A stretch of 64,000 bases of DNA from JAKANT01 sp035502095. Lineage in GTDB: Bacteria; Pseudomonadota; Gammaproteobacteria; Burkholderiales; Burkholderiaceae_F. The notes beneath the pieces are model-generated. The model was not told where the DNA came from. It searched no databases and saw only the letters and a list, made by a program, of their open reading frames with translations. A program made the translations under genes and the position numbers. This document shows, in pieces, positions 18,032 through 25,677 of the stretch. The stretch is from positions 261,117 to 325,116 of the forward strand of contig DATJUX010000040.1 of the NCBI GenBank assembly GCA_035502095.1. The letters are read 5' to 3'. How positions within the stretch are numbered: position 1 is the stretch's first letter; each line of letters starts with the position of its first letter.

Positions 18032-19075
18032 TCAGCTGAACTGTTGCAGGAAACGCAGGTCGCCGTCGAAGAACAGGCGCAGATCGTCGATGCCATAGCG
18101 CAGCATCGCGAGCCGCTCGAGGCCCGAACCGAACGCGAAACCGATGTGGCGCTCGGGGTCGAGCCCGAAGTTGCGCACCACCGTAGGGTGAACCTGGCCG
18201 GCACCCGAGATCTCGAGCCATGCGCCTTTCAGCTGCCCGCTGCCGAACATCATGTCGATCTCCGCCGACGGCTCCGTGAACGGGAAGAACGAAGGCCGGA
18301 AGCGCACCTGCAGGTCGTCCGTCTCGAAGAAGCGGCGCAGGAAATCGGTATACACCCCCTTCAGGTCGGCGAAGCTCACGTTCCCGTCGATCCACAGCCC
18401 TTCGACCTGGTGAAACATCGGCGAATGCGTGGCGTCGGAATCGACGCGATAGGTGCGTCCCGGCGCGATGACCTTGATCGGCGGCGTGTGCGCGGCGTCG
18501 GCATGGCGGGCGCCGTGGATGCGCGCGTAGCGGACCTGCATGTTCGAGGTGTGCGTTCGTAGCATCAGCGGCTTGCCGTCGACGTCGTTCGCGTCCACGT
18601 AGAACGTGTCCTGCATCGAGCGTGCCGGATGGTTCTCCGGGTTGTTGAGCGCGGTGAAATTGTTCCAGTCGTTCTCGATCTCGGGCCCGTCGGCGACGTC
18701 GAAACCGATCGACCCGAAGATCTCCTCGACGCGCATCCACGTGCGGACGATCGGATGGATTCCTCCGGCGCTGCGCTTGCGTCCGGGCAGCGTGACGTCG
18801 ATCGACTGTTGCGCGAGGCGTGCGACCAGTTCGTCTTCCGCGAGCTGGGCGCGCCGCGCTTCGAGCAACGCCTCGATCTCCTGCTTGACGGCATTTACGC
18901 GCGCGCCTTGCGCGCGCTTCTCGTCCGGCGCGAGCTTTGCCAGGCCCTTCAGCAGATCGGTGACGCTGCCGGCCTTGCCGAGAAACCGCGCCTTTTCGTT
19001 TTCGAGCGCGGCCGGCGACTGTGCCGCGGCGAATGCGGCCCGGGCCGATGCGACCAGTTGTTCGAGTGGTTCCAT
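18032..19075 (-). CDS. pheS: Phenylalanyl-tRNA synthetase alpha subunit
   Basis: Catalytic subunit of PheRS, 347 residues. It has an N-terminal coiled coil (about 1-85), motif 1 around HPIVRTWMRVEEIFGSIGFD, motif 2 FRPSFFPFTEPSAEIDMM and motif 3 GFAFGSGLERLAMLRYGIDD. The ATG at 19075 has no recognisable Shine-Dalgarno sequence. The bases immediately upstream are the U-rich tail of a strong hairpin (19077-19116), which may limit expression of pheST relative to the ribosomal genes upstream. Confidence 0.97.
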   Translation of the reverse strand: MEPLEQLVASARAAFAAAQSPAALENEKARFLGKAGSVTDLLKGLAKLAPDEKRAQGARVNAVKQEIEALLEARRAQLAEDELVARLAQQSIDVTLPGRKRSAGGIHPIVRTWMRVEEIFGSIGFDVADGPEIENDWNNFTALNNPENHPARSMQDTFYVDANDVDGKPLMLRTHTSNMQVRYARIHGARHADAAHTPPIKVIAPGRTYRVDSDATHSPMFHQVEGLWIDGNVSFADLKGVYTDFLRRFFETDDLQVRFRPSFFPFTEPSAEIDMMFGSGQLKGAWLEISGAGQVHPTVVRNFGLDPERHIGFAFGSGLERLAMLRYGIDDLRLFFDGDLRFLQQFS

Positions 19076-19076
19076 C

Positions 19077-19116
19077 GCAAAAGAAATCGGGGCCCGCCGC
19101 TCCGGCCAGGCCCCGT
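19077..19116 (-). terminator. Terminator-like hairpin directly before pheS
   Basis: In the rplT-pheS gap the minus-strand transcript can form a stem CGGGGCC/GGCCCCG (19110-19116 with 19089-19095) topped by an inner stem GCCG/CGGC with a 3-base loop. A U-rich run AUUUCUUUU follows and ends at the pheS start codon. Placement and shape fit an intrinsic terminator or attenuator inside the operon. No Phe-rich leader peptide is visible here. Confidence 0.6.
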
Positions 19117-19150
19117 ATTCATTTCCCCTGCGCCGTCGGCGCGTTGAGTC

Positions 19151-19507
19151 TCAGGCGAGGCTGGCTTTGACCTTGTCGACGATCGCCGCAAAACCCGGCT
19201 TGTCGACGACGGCCATGTCGGCGAGCACCTTGCGATCGATCTCGATCGAGGCCTTGCGCAATCCTGCCACGAACGCCGAATAGGAAAGGCCCTGCTCACG
19301 CACCGCTGCGTTGATGCGCGCGATCCACAGCGAGCGGAAGACGCGCTTGCGCTGGCGCCGGTCGCGATAGGCGTACTGCCCGGCCTTCATGAGCGCTTCC
19401 TTGGCCACGCGGTACACGCTCTTGCGGCGTTGCGTGTAGCCCTTGGCCTGGCTCAGTACCTTCTTGTGCCGCGCGCGCGCGGTCACGCCACGTTTTACTC
19501 GGGGCAT
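19151..19507 (-). CDS. rplT: 50S ribosomal protein L20
   Basis: 118-residue early-assembly protein of the large subunit, with the typical basic N-terminus (MPRVKRGVTARARHKKVL) and the conserved core RRKSVYRVAKEALMKAGQYAYRDRRQ and LWIARINAAVREQGLSY. In E. coli L20 represses rpmI-rplT translation; whether that holds here is not visible. 12 bases separate it from rpmI. Confidence 0.98.
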   Translation of the reverse strand: MPRVKRGVTARARHKKVLSQAKGYTQRRKSVYRVAKEALMKAGQYAYRDRRQRKRVFRSLWIARINAAVREQGLSYSAFVAGLRKASIEIDRKVLADMAVVDKPGFAAIVDKVKASLA

Positions 19508-19519
19508 CGCGTCTCTCCC

Positions 19520-19717
19520 TTACGCGTAGGGCAGCATGCGCCGCACCGACGTGGCGTCGGCCGGATTGATCTCGACCGGACCGCGCAGGTGGCGCTTTGC
19601 CTTGGTGCTCTTCTTGGTCAGGATGTGCCGCTTGAATGCCTGGCCACGCTTGATCGACCCGCTGTTGCGGACGATGAAGCGCTTGGCGGCGCTCTTTTTC
19701 GTCTTCATCTTGGGCAT
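19520..19717 (-). CDS. rpmI: 50S ribosomal protein L35
   Basis: 65-residue basic ribosomal protein: PKMKTKKSAAKRFIVRNSGS and KRGQAFKRHILTKKSTKAKR are diagnostic. A Shine-Dalgarno (AAGGAGGG on the minus strand) lies just before ATG 19717. It sits between infC and rplT in the standard order. Confidence 0.97.
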   Translation of the reverse strand: MPKMKTKKSAAKRFIVRNSGSIKRGQAFKRHILTKKSTKAKRHLRGPVEINPADATSVRRMLPYA

Positions 19718-19826
19718 GACGCCCTCCTTTCTTCGATGCCGGCAGGCGCCCGGTTGCCGGGACTTCGGAGCCTGCCTTCACTTGTATGGCGTTTCGCTTG
19801 CAGCGAGCGCACGCGAAAAGTCAGCG

Positions 19827-20348
19827 CTATTTCTTCTTCTTCGGCGCCAGCACCATCACCATCTGGCGCCCTTCCAACTTGGGCATCGCCTCGACCTGGC
19901 TGAACGCTTCCAGGTCCGTTCGCACGCGCTCGAGGACTTTCAAGCCGAGATCCTGGTGCGCCATCTCGCGGCCGCGAAAGCGCATCGTCACCTTGGCCTT
20001 GTCGCCTTCCTCGAGGAACTCCTGCAGCTTGCGCACCTTGGTCTGGTAATCGTGATCGTCCGTCGCCGGCCGGAACTTGATCTCCTTGACGTCGATCACC
20101 TTCTGCTTGAGCCGCGCTTCGTGTGCCTTCTTCTGCTCCTGGTACTTGAACTTGCCATAGTCCATCAAGCGACAGACAGGCGGCACCGCATTGGGCGCGA
20201 TCTCGACCAGATCGACATCGGCTTCCTCGGCCATCCGGAAAGCATCGACGAGCTTGACGATTCCCAATGCCTCCCCTTCGAGACCTTGCAGGCGAACCTC
20301 AGGCGCGCTGATCTCGCCGTTGAGCCGATGCGAACGTTCTTGTGCGAT
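19827..20348 (-). CDS. infC: Translation initiation factor IF-3, ATC start codon
   Basis: Binds the 30S subunit and discriminates against non-canonical start codons and initiator mismatches. The full 173-residue protein (N-domain RLNGEISAPEVRLQGLEGEA, linker, C-domain KFRPATDDHDYQTK and MRFRGREMAHQDLG) is obtained only if translation begins at ATC 20346-20348. That codon lies seven bases after a perfect GGAGG (20356-20360). The first in-frame ATG (MEEADVD region) or TTG would delete part of the N-domain. Rare AUU/AUC starts are the known autoregulatory device of infC, so the annotation with ATC is preferred. Confidence 0.95.
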   Translation of the reverse strand: MAQERSHRLNGEISAPEVRLQGLEGEALGIVKLVDAFRMAEEADVDLVEIAPNAVPPVCRLMDYGKFKYQEQKKAHEARLKQKVIDVKEIKFRPATDDHDYQTKVRKLQEFLEEGDKAKVTMRFRGREMAHQDLGLKVLERVRTDLEAFSQVEAMPKLEGRQMVMVLAPKKKK

Positions 20349-20372
20349 GGGTGAACCTCCAAAAGGTAAAAA

Positions 20373-22298
20373 CTAAGCCGTGCCGCCCACTTGGCGTCGC
20401 AGCGCGACGTCTTCAAGGACTCGCGCCACAAACGCGTCGCCGGACATCACGCCCAGATCGACGCCGCCTCGGGCTCGCACGGCCACCTTCCCCGCCTGCG
20501 TCTCCTTGTCGCCGACGACGGCGATGTAAGGAATCTTCTGCAGGCTGAGGGCGCGGATCTTATAGCTGATCTTCTCGTTGCGCAAATCCGCCTCGGCTCT
20601 AACACCTTGTTTTTTCAGCGCTTGCGCGACCTGTGCCGCATATCCGGCCTGTCCCTCGGAGATGTTCGCCACGGCCACCTGCACGGGTGCCAGCCACGGC
20701 GGCATGGCACCGGCGAAATGCTCGATCAGCATGCCGATGAACCGCTCGAACGAGCCAATGATGGCCCGGTGGAGCATCACCGGCACTTTGCGGGTGTTGT
20801 CTTCGGCCACGTACTCCGCGCCGAGGCGCCCGGGCATTTCGAAATCCACCTGCATCGTCCCGCACTGCCAGGGGCGCCCGAGCGCATCCTTCAGCGTGTA
20901 CTCGATCTTGGGTCCATAAAAGGCGCCCTCACCCGGCGCAAGACTGAACCCGACCCCCGAGCGACGCAACGACTCCTTCAGCGCCTCCTCGGCCCGATCC
21001 CAGTTCTCGTCCGAACCGATACGCTTGTCCGGGCGCAGCGCCACGCGATAAAGGATCTGATCGAATCCGAAGTCGTGGTAGACCTTCTGCAGCAGCGCCG
21101 TGTAGGCGACGCACTCCTCGAGGATCTGCTCTTCCGTGCAAAAAATGTGGCCGTCGTCCTGCGTGAAGCCGCGCACGCGCATCATGCCGTGCAGGGCGCC
21201 CGACGGCTCGTTGCGATGGCATGCACCGAACTCGCCATAGCGGAGCGGCAGCTCGCGATAGCTGTGCAGGTTGGCGTTGTAGATCTGGATATGCCCCGGA
21301 CAGTTCATCGGCTTGACCGCGTACGCGCGATGTTCCGATTCCGTCGTGAACATGTTCTCGCGATAGTTCTGCCAGTGCCCCGTGCGCTCCCACAACGAGC
21401 GGTCGAGGATCTGCGGCGCGCGCACTTCCTGATAGCCGTTGTCCTGGTACACGCGGCGCATGTACTGCTCGACCTGCTGCCAGATCGCCCAGCCGCGCGG
21501 GTGCCAGAAGACGAGCCCTGGAGCCTCCTCCTGCATGTGGAACAGATCGAGTTCGCGCCCGAGCTTGCGGTGATCGCGCCTTTCGGCCTCCTCGAGCATC
21601 TTGAGGTAGGCGTCCTGCTCCTCCTTCCTGGCCCAGGCCGTGCCGTAGATGCGCTGGAGCATCTCGTTGCGGCTGTCGCCGCGCCAATACGCACCGGCGA
21701 GTTTCATCAGCTTGAAGACCTTCAGCTTGCCCGTCGACGGCACGTGCGGCCCACGGCAGAGGTCGATGAAACTGCCCTCGCGATAGAGTGAAATCGACTC
21801 GTTGGCCGGAATCGAGGCGATGATCTCGGCCTTGTACTTCTCACCGATCGACTCGAAAAACTTCACCGCATCGTCGCGCTTCCACACCTCGCGCGTGACC
21901 GGCTCGTCCTTGCGCGCAAGCTCGCCCATCTTCTTCTCGATCGCCTCGAGGTCATCGGGCGTGAAGGGGCGCTTGTACGAGAAGTCGTAGTAGAAGCCGT
22001 TGTCGATCACGGGCCCGATCGTCACCTGCGCGTCGGGAAACAGTTCCTTGACCGCGTAGGCGAGCAGATGCGCCGTCGAGTGGCGCAGGACGTCGAGGCC
22101 GTCCGGATCCTTGTCCGTCACGATCGCCACGGTGGCGTCGTGATCGATGACGTACGCCGTGTCGACGAGCTTGCCGTCGACACGCCCTGCGAGCGCCGCT
22201 TTCGCGAGGCCCGGCCCGATCGAAGCCGCGACATCGGCGACGCTGAGCGGGTGGTCGAACCCTCGCTTCGAGCCGTCGGGCAATTGCACTGAAATCAT
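20373..22298 (-). CDS. thrS: Threonyl-tRNA synthetase
   Basis: 641 residues, the family length. It has an N-terminal TGS domain (MISVQLPDGSKRGFDHPLSV), an editing domain with TAHLLAYAVKEL, and a class II core with the zinc/Thr site KPMNCPGHIQIY. HRNEPSGALHGMMRVRGFTQ and HRAIIGSFERFIGMLIEH follow, then the anticodon domain APVQVAVANISEGQAGYA. ATG 22298 is preceded by CTGGAGAA at good spacing. The gene lies behind a leader-peptide/terminator arrangement (22318-22404) suggesting attenuation. Confidence 0.97.
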   Translation of the reverse strand: MISVQLPDGSKRGFDHPLSVADVAASIGPGLAKAALAGRVDGKLVDTAYVIDHDATVAIVTDKDPDGLDVLRHSTAHLLAYAVKELFPDAQVTIGPVIDNGFYYDFSYKRPFTPDDLEAIEKKMGELARKDEPVTREVWKRDDAVKFFESIGEKYKAEIIASIPANESISLYREGSFIDLCRGPHVPSTGKLKVFKLMKLAGAYWRGDSRNEMLQRIYGTAWARKEEQDAYLKMLEEAERRDHRKLGRELDLFHMQEEAPGLVFWHPRGWAIWQQVEQYMRRVYQDNGYQEVRAPQILDRSLWERTGHWQNYRENMFTTESEHRAYAVKPMNCPGHIQIYNANLHSYRELPLRYGEFGACHRNEPSGALHGMMRVRGFTQDDGHIFCTEEQILEECVAYTALLQKVYHDFGFDQILYRVALRPDKRIGSDENWDRAEEALKESLRRSGVGFSLAPGEGAFYGPKIEYTLKDALGRPWQCGTMQVDFEMPGRLGAEYVAEDNTRKVPVMLHRAIIGSFERFIGMLIEHFAGAMPPWLAPVQVAVANISEGQAGYAAQVAQALKKQGVRAEADLRNEKISYKIRALSLQKIPYIAVVGDKETQAGKVAVRARGGVDLGVMSGDAFVARVLEDVALRRQVGGTA

Positions 22299-22317
22299 GC
22301 TGTTCTCCAGCAACAAC

Positions 22318-22345
22318 AAAAAAGTGCGGTCGAGCCGCACTTTTT
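22318..22345 (-). terminator. Intrinsic terminator/attenuator upstream of thrS
   Basis: The minus-strand RNA forms an 11-bp stem, AAAAAGUGCGG (22345-22335) with CCGCACUUUUU (22329-22319), closed by the 5-base loop CUCGA and followed by a U-run and GUUGUUG. It lies 20 bases before the thrS start and 26 bases after the stop codon of the leader peptide. It may also terminate tRNA-Val transcripts. Confidence 0.75.
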
Positions 22346-22371
22346 CGCTAGAAGGCGAACTCGTCGGGCGT

Positions 22372-22404
22372 CTAGCTGCCTGTGAACGTAGTTCGGAAGA
22401 ACAT
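22372..22404 (-). CDS. Leader peptide MFFRTTFTGS (Phe/Thr-rich) for thrS operon attenuation
   Basis: Ten-codon reading frame with an excellent ribosome site: AGAAGGA (22411-22417) six bases before ATG 22404. Of its ten residues three are Phe (all TTC) and three are Thr (ACT, ACG, ACA). It ends with TAG at 22372-22374, followed by the intrinsic terminator and then thrS. The downstream operon encodes both threonyl- and phenylalanyl-tRNA synthetases. By analogy with amino-acid leader peptides (for example pheM before pheST of E. coli), ribosome stalling at Phe or Thr codons would be expected to change terminator formation. The regulatory role is inferred. Confidence 0.7.
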   Translation of the reverse strand: MFFRTTFTGS

Positions 22405-22438
22405 GATCGATCCTTCTCGCGTGCTGTCGGTGGGCCTC

Positions 22439-22514
22439 TGGTAGGCGCGAGTGGACTCGAACCACCGACCCCCACCATGTCAAGGTGGTGCTCTAACCAG
22501 CTGAGCTACGCGCC
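22439..22514 (-). tRNA. tRNA-Val (anticodon GAC)
   Basis: 76-nt cloverleaf on the minus strand. The acceptor GGCGCGT pairs with the ACGCGCC-type 3' arm (read TCGCGCC with one G-U or mismatch) and an encoded ACCA. The anticodon stem CCACC/GGTGG has loop TTGACAT with anticodon GAC, and the T-arm holds GTTCGAGTCC. Only 34 bases separate its 3' end from the thrS leader-peptide ATG, so tRNA and leader are probably on one transcript. Confidence 0.95.
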
Positions 22515-22526
22515 TAAGAGCCGCGC

Positions 22527-22555
22527 ATGATACAGGCGCCCTCTCCGATCATCAA
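22527..22555 (-). promoter_or_regulatory. Sigma70-type promoter for tRNA-Val (and thrS leader)
   Basis: On the minus strand TTGATG (22550-22555) and TATCAT (22527-22532) are separated by exactly 17 bases. The -10 ends 12 bases before the tRNA 5' end. No room for a second full promoter exists between the tRNA and the leader peptide, except inside the tRNA gene. Confidence 0.65.
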
Positions 22556-22556
22556 A

Positions 22557-22578
22557 CAGGCGATCCGGTTGTCGCCTG
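22557..22578 (-). terminator. Terminator-like hairpin after relA
   Basis: Minus-strand CAGGCGA (22578-22572) pairs with TCGCCTG (22563-22557) over an 8-base loop, followed by TTTGAT. The U-tract is short, so it is a weak intrinsic terminator. It abuts the -35 of the tRNA-Val promoter and would insulate it from relA. Confidence 0.45.
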
Positions 22579-22601
22579 TCGCAGATCGTCCCGGTATCCG
22601 T

Positions 22602-24746
22602 TCAGCGCCGGCGCGCCGCCACGACACCCTTGATTTCCGCAAGCTGCGCGAGCGCGCGCCGGAGCGCCGCCGTGTCGCTCACCTCGACCGTAAAGGACAT
22701 CTGCGCCTCGCCACGGGTGGTGGCCGTGTTGACGCCGAGCACGTTCATCCTCTCGCGCGCCAGGACTTCGCTGATGTCGCGCAACAGGCCCTGCCGGTCG
22801 AGCGCTAGCACGAAGACCTCCACCGGATAGAGTCCTTGGCGATCGCGCCCCCAGGTCACTTCGATCACGCGCTCGGGGTTCTTTTTCGCCAGCGCGAGCG
22901 CGTTGACGCAGTGAGCACGGTGGATCGACACGCCTTTGCCGCGCGTGACGAAGCCGACGATCTCGTCGGGCGGGACCGGCCGGCAGCAGCGCGCGAGGTT
23001 GGTGAGCAGGGAGTCGACGCCGACCACCAGCACCCGACCCTTGCCGCTCGGCGCCTCGCCCGGCCTGGCCGACGGGAGCGGCCGCACCGGCGCTGGCTCG
23101 GGCACCGCCGGAGCGCCGAGCGCCTGCTCGATGCTGCGCAGGTTGAATTCTTCCTTCGGGACCGCGGCGCACAGATCGTCGACCGAGGCGAACCCAAGGC
23201 GGCGCGCGAGATCCTCCAGTTTGACTGCGGTCTTGCCCAGACGCTGCAGCTCCTTGTCGAGCACTACGCGGCCGGCGGCGATCGTCTGCGCGAGTTCGAG
23301 CGCATTGAACCATTGCCGCACCTTCGCCTTCGAACGCGCGCTAGCGAGAAAACCGAGGTCGGCGTTGAGCCAGTCGCGACTGGGTCCGCCGGTCTTGGCG
23401 GCGAGGATCTCGATCGTCTGCCCGGTCGCCATCCGCGTATTGAGCGGCACCATGGCGCCATTCACCTTGGCCCCGCGGCAGCGATGGCCCAGGTCGGTAT
23501 GGACGTGGTAGGCGAAGTCGATCGGCGTACTGCCCGCGGGCAGCTCCACGACCTTCCCCTGCGGAGTCAGCACATAGATCCGGTCATCGGCAACCGCCTG
23601 CGCACCGGCCGGCCGGTCGACGTCCTGCCGCCACGCAAGCAGCTGACGCAGCCATGCGACCCGTTCGGCGTCGCGCGCGGGCCCGCGACCACCATGCCCA
23701 CCCTCCTTGTAGCGCCAATGCGCCGCGACACCGAGTTCGGCCGACTCGTGCATGCGCCGCGTGCGGATCTGGACCTCCAGGGGCTTGCCGCCATCGTCGA
23801 GAACGACGGTGTGCAGGGACTGGTACCCGTTGGGCTTCGGGCGCGCGATGTAGTCGTCGAACTCCCGCGCCACTGTCTGCCATCGCGCCTGCACGAGCGA
23901 CAGCACCTGGTAGCACTCCTGCTCCGTGTCGACGATGACGCGCAGCGCGCGTACGTCGTACAGGTCCTCGAACGCAAGCTGCTTCGCCTGCATCTTGCGC
24001 CAGATGCTGTAGATATGCTTCGAGCGGCCGATCACCTCGCCCCTGATGCCGGCCTCCGCGAGCACCTCGCGCAGCTCGGCGGTGGTGCGGGCGATGAAAC
24101 CCTCGCGCTCCTCGCGCCGCTCGTCGACCCAGCGCACCACACGACGGTAGACGTCCGGTTCGATGATGCCGAACGCGAGGTCCTCGAGTTCCCACTTGAT
24201 CTGCCAGATGCCGAGGCGGTTCGCGAGCGGAGCGAACAGCTCGAGTGTTTCGCGCGCGAACGGAACCACGTCGGTGCGGCCCGCTGCGGCGAAATAGCGC
24301 AGGGTCTGCAGCCGCGATGCCAGGCGCAGCAGAACCACGCGCAGGTCATTGACCATCGCGAGCAACATCTTGCGCACCGCCTCGGCCTGCCCCGTACCCG
24401 CCCCGTCGTCGCGCGGGCGCGTGCGCTCGGACAGGCGCGTGAGGGTCCGCATGTCGTTCACGAGCTGGGCAACGTTTGCGCCGAAGCGGCTGCGCAGCCA
24501 TTCATCGGGGTCGCGCAAGACATCGTGTGCGCCGAACAGGTAGCCGGCGGCAAGGAGGTCCGGTTCGTCGCGCACCTCGCGCACGATCTCGACGATGCCG
24601 TCAGCATGGGCGAGGAACGACTCGCCCGTCACCAGCGTCCTGTCGTCGTAAAGCGGCGCGATCACCGCACGCGCCGCAGCCGGGTCGATCTCGACCGCCG
24701 CCGCGCGCGAATCCGAAGTGCCGCCACGAACGTGCGGCGTGCTCAT
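22602..24746 (-). CDS. relA: (p)ppGpp synthetase RelA, hydrolase-dead
   Basis: Ribosome-associated synthetase of the stringent response, 714 residues. The N-terminal HD hydrolase domain is degenerate: GYLFGAHDVLRDPDEWL stands where active enzymes have an HDxxED-type motif. The synthetase domain carries EFDDYIARPKPNGYQSLHT, with the ExDD signature of RelA-type monofunctional enzymes. It is followed by TGS (IYVLTPQGKVVELPAGSTP), the Cys-rich helical part (NLARCCRPVPPDEIVGFV) and a C-terminal ACT domain. ATG 24746 has GGAG six bases upstream. A bifunctional SpoT homologue should exist elsewhere in the genome. Confidence 0.94.
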   Translation of the reverse strand: MSTPHVRGGTSDSRAAAVEIDPAAARAVIAPLYDDRTLVTGESFLAHADGIVEIVREVRDEPDLLAAGYLFGAHDVLRDPDEWLRSRFGANVAQLVNDMRTLTRLSERTRPRDDGAGTGQAEAVRKMLLAMVNDLRVVLLRLASRLQTLRYFAAAGRTDVVPFARETLELFAPLANRLGIWQIKWELEDLAFGIIEPDVYRRVVRWVDERREEREGFIARTTAELREVLAEAGIRGEVIGRSKHIYSIWRKMQAKQLAFEDLYDVRALRVIVDTEQECYQVLSLVQARWQTVAREFDDYIARPKPNGYQSLHTVVLDDGGKPLEVQIRTRRMHESAELGVAAHWRYKEGGHGGRGPARDAERVAWLRQLLAWRQDVDRPAGAQAVADDRIYVLTPQGKVVELPAGSTPIDFAYHVHTDLGHRCRGAKVNGAMVPLNTRMATGQTIEILAAKTGGPSRDWLNADLGFLASARSKAKVRQWFNALELAQTIAAGRVVLDKELQRLGKTAVKLEDLARRLGFASVDDLCAAVPKEEFNLRSIEQALGAPAVPEPAPVRPLPSARPGEAPSGKGRVLVVGVDSLLTNLARCCRPVPPDEIVGFVTRGKGVSIHRAHCVNALALAKKNPERVIEVTWGRDRQGLYPVEVFVLALDRQGLLRDISEVLARERMNVLGVNTATTRGEAQMSFTVEVSDTAALRRALAQLAEIKGVVAARRR

Positions 24747-24840
24747 GCGCAACTCCATCGAAGCACCGACGCGCAAGACCACAGTCCGCCGGCGCCGGGA
24801 CGATCGATTATAGGAAGAGCGTTTGGCACAATCGCACCAC

Positions 24841-25677
24841 ATGTTGAAGACCCTTTTCAGCCGGATCGGGGCCGCTTCGCAGGTTTCGATTCCCGCGGAG
24901 GCCTGGCTTGCGGCGGTCGCGGAACTGCCTTTCCTCGAGCGGCTGAACGCCGACGAACTGGCGCGTCTGCGGACGCTGACGGAGCGGTTCCTCGCGCAAA
25001 AGGAGATGGCGGGCGCCGGTGAGCTCGAACTGACCACCGCGATCCAGGTTCGCATCGCGGTGCAGGCGTGCCTGCCGGTCCTGAATCTCGGCCTGGAGTG
25101 GTACCGCGGATGGTCCAGCATCGTCGTGTATCCGGGCGAGTTCCTGGTGCCGCGTCGCCTGCACGACGAGGCGGGCGTCGTGCACGAGTACGTCGAGCCG
25201 ATCAGCGGCGAGGCGTGGGATGGGGGCCCGGTGTTGCTCTCCTGGGACGACGCGGCGCGCGCCGGCACCCGGCGCGGCGCGGCTTACAGCGTCGTGATCC
25301 ACGAGTTCGCGCACAAGCTCGACATGCTCGATAGCGAAGCGAACGGCTGCCCGCCCTTCGACCCGCGGCTCCATGCGGGGCTGGACCGGACGCGTTGGCA
25401 GTCGGTTCTCGAGGACGCGTTCGAGCGGCTGAACGCCGAACTCGACATCGTCGAGTCGCGCGTGCCCGACACGGTCGATCCGGAGTCGGATGAAGCCGAT
25501 CTCTACTACGCGCACCTTCCGCTCGATCCTTACGCCGCGCAGGATCCCGGCGAATTCTTCGCCGTGTCGAGCGAGGCTTTTTTCGTCGATCCGGCCCGCC
25601 TGCAGCTGGCGTTTCCCGAGTGGTATGCGCAGCTTGCTGGTTTCTTTCGCCAGGATCCGCTCGGCGCCGTGACGTGA
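24841..25677 (+). CDS. mtfA: M90 family zinc metallopeptidase, MtfA-like
   Basis: Homologue of E. coli MtfA (Mlc titration factor A), a zinc aminopeptidase-like protein that can bind the glucose regulator Mlc. The zinc motif is VVIHEFAHKLDMLD (HExxH plus a following Asp), with conserved FFAVSSEAFFVDP and an N-terminal LERLNADELARLRTL. 278 residues from ATG 24841; a TTG 18 bases earlier is possible. It is divergent from relA and overlaps the next gene by four bases. Confidence 0.88.
   Translation: MLKTLFSRIGAASQVSIPAEAWLAAVAELPFLERLNADELARLRTLTERFLAQKEMAGAGELELTTAIQVRIAVQACLPVLNLGLEWYRGWSSIVVYPGEFLVPRRLHDEAGVVHEYVEPISGEAWDGGPVLLSWDDAARAGTRRGAAYSVVIHEFAHKLDMLDSEANGCPPFDPRLHAGLDRTRWQSVLEDAFERLNAELDIVESRVPDTVDPESDEADLYYAHLPLDPYAAQDPGEFFAVSSEAFFVDPARLQLAFPEWYAQLAGFFRQDPLGAVT

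Noticed and set aside
15839..18562. Plus-strand open frame of about 900 codons
   Set aside because: Antisense of pheT/pheS, which have complete domain sets on the other strand.
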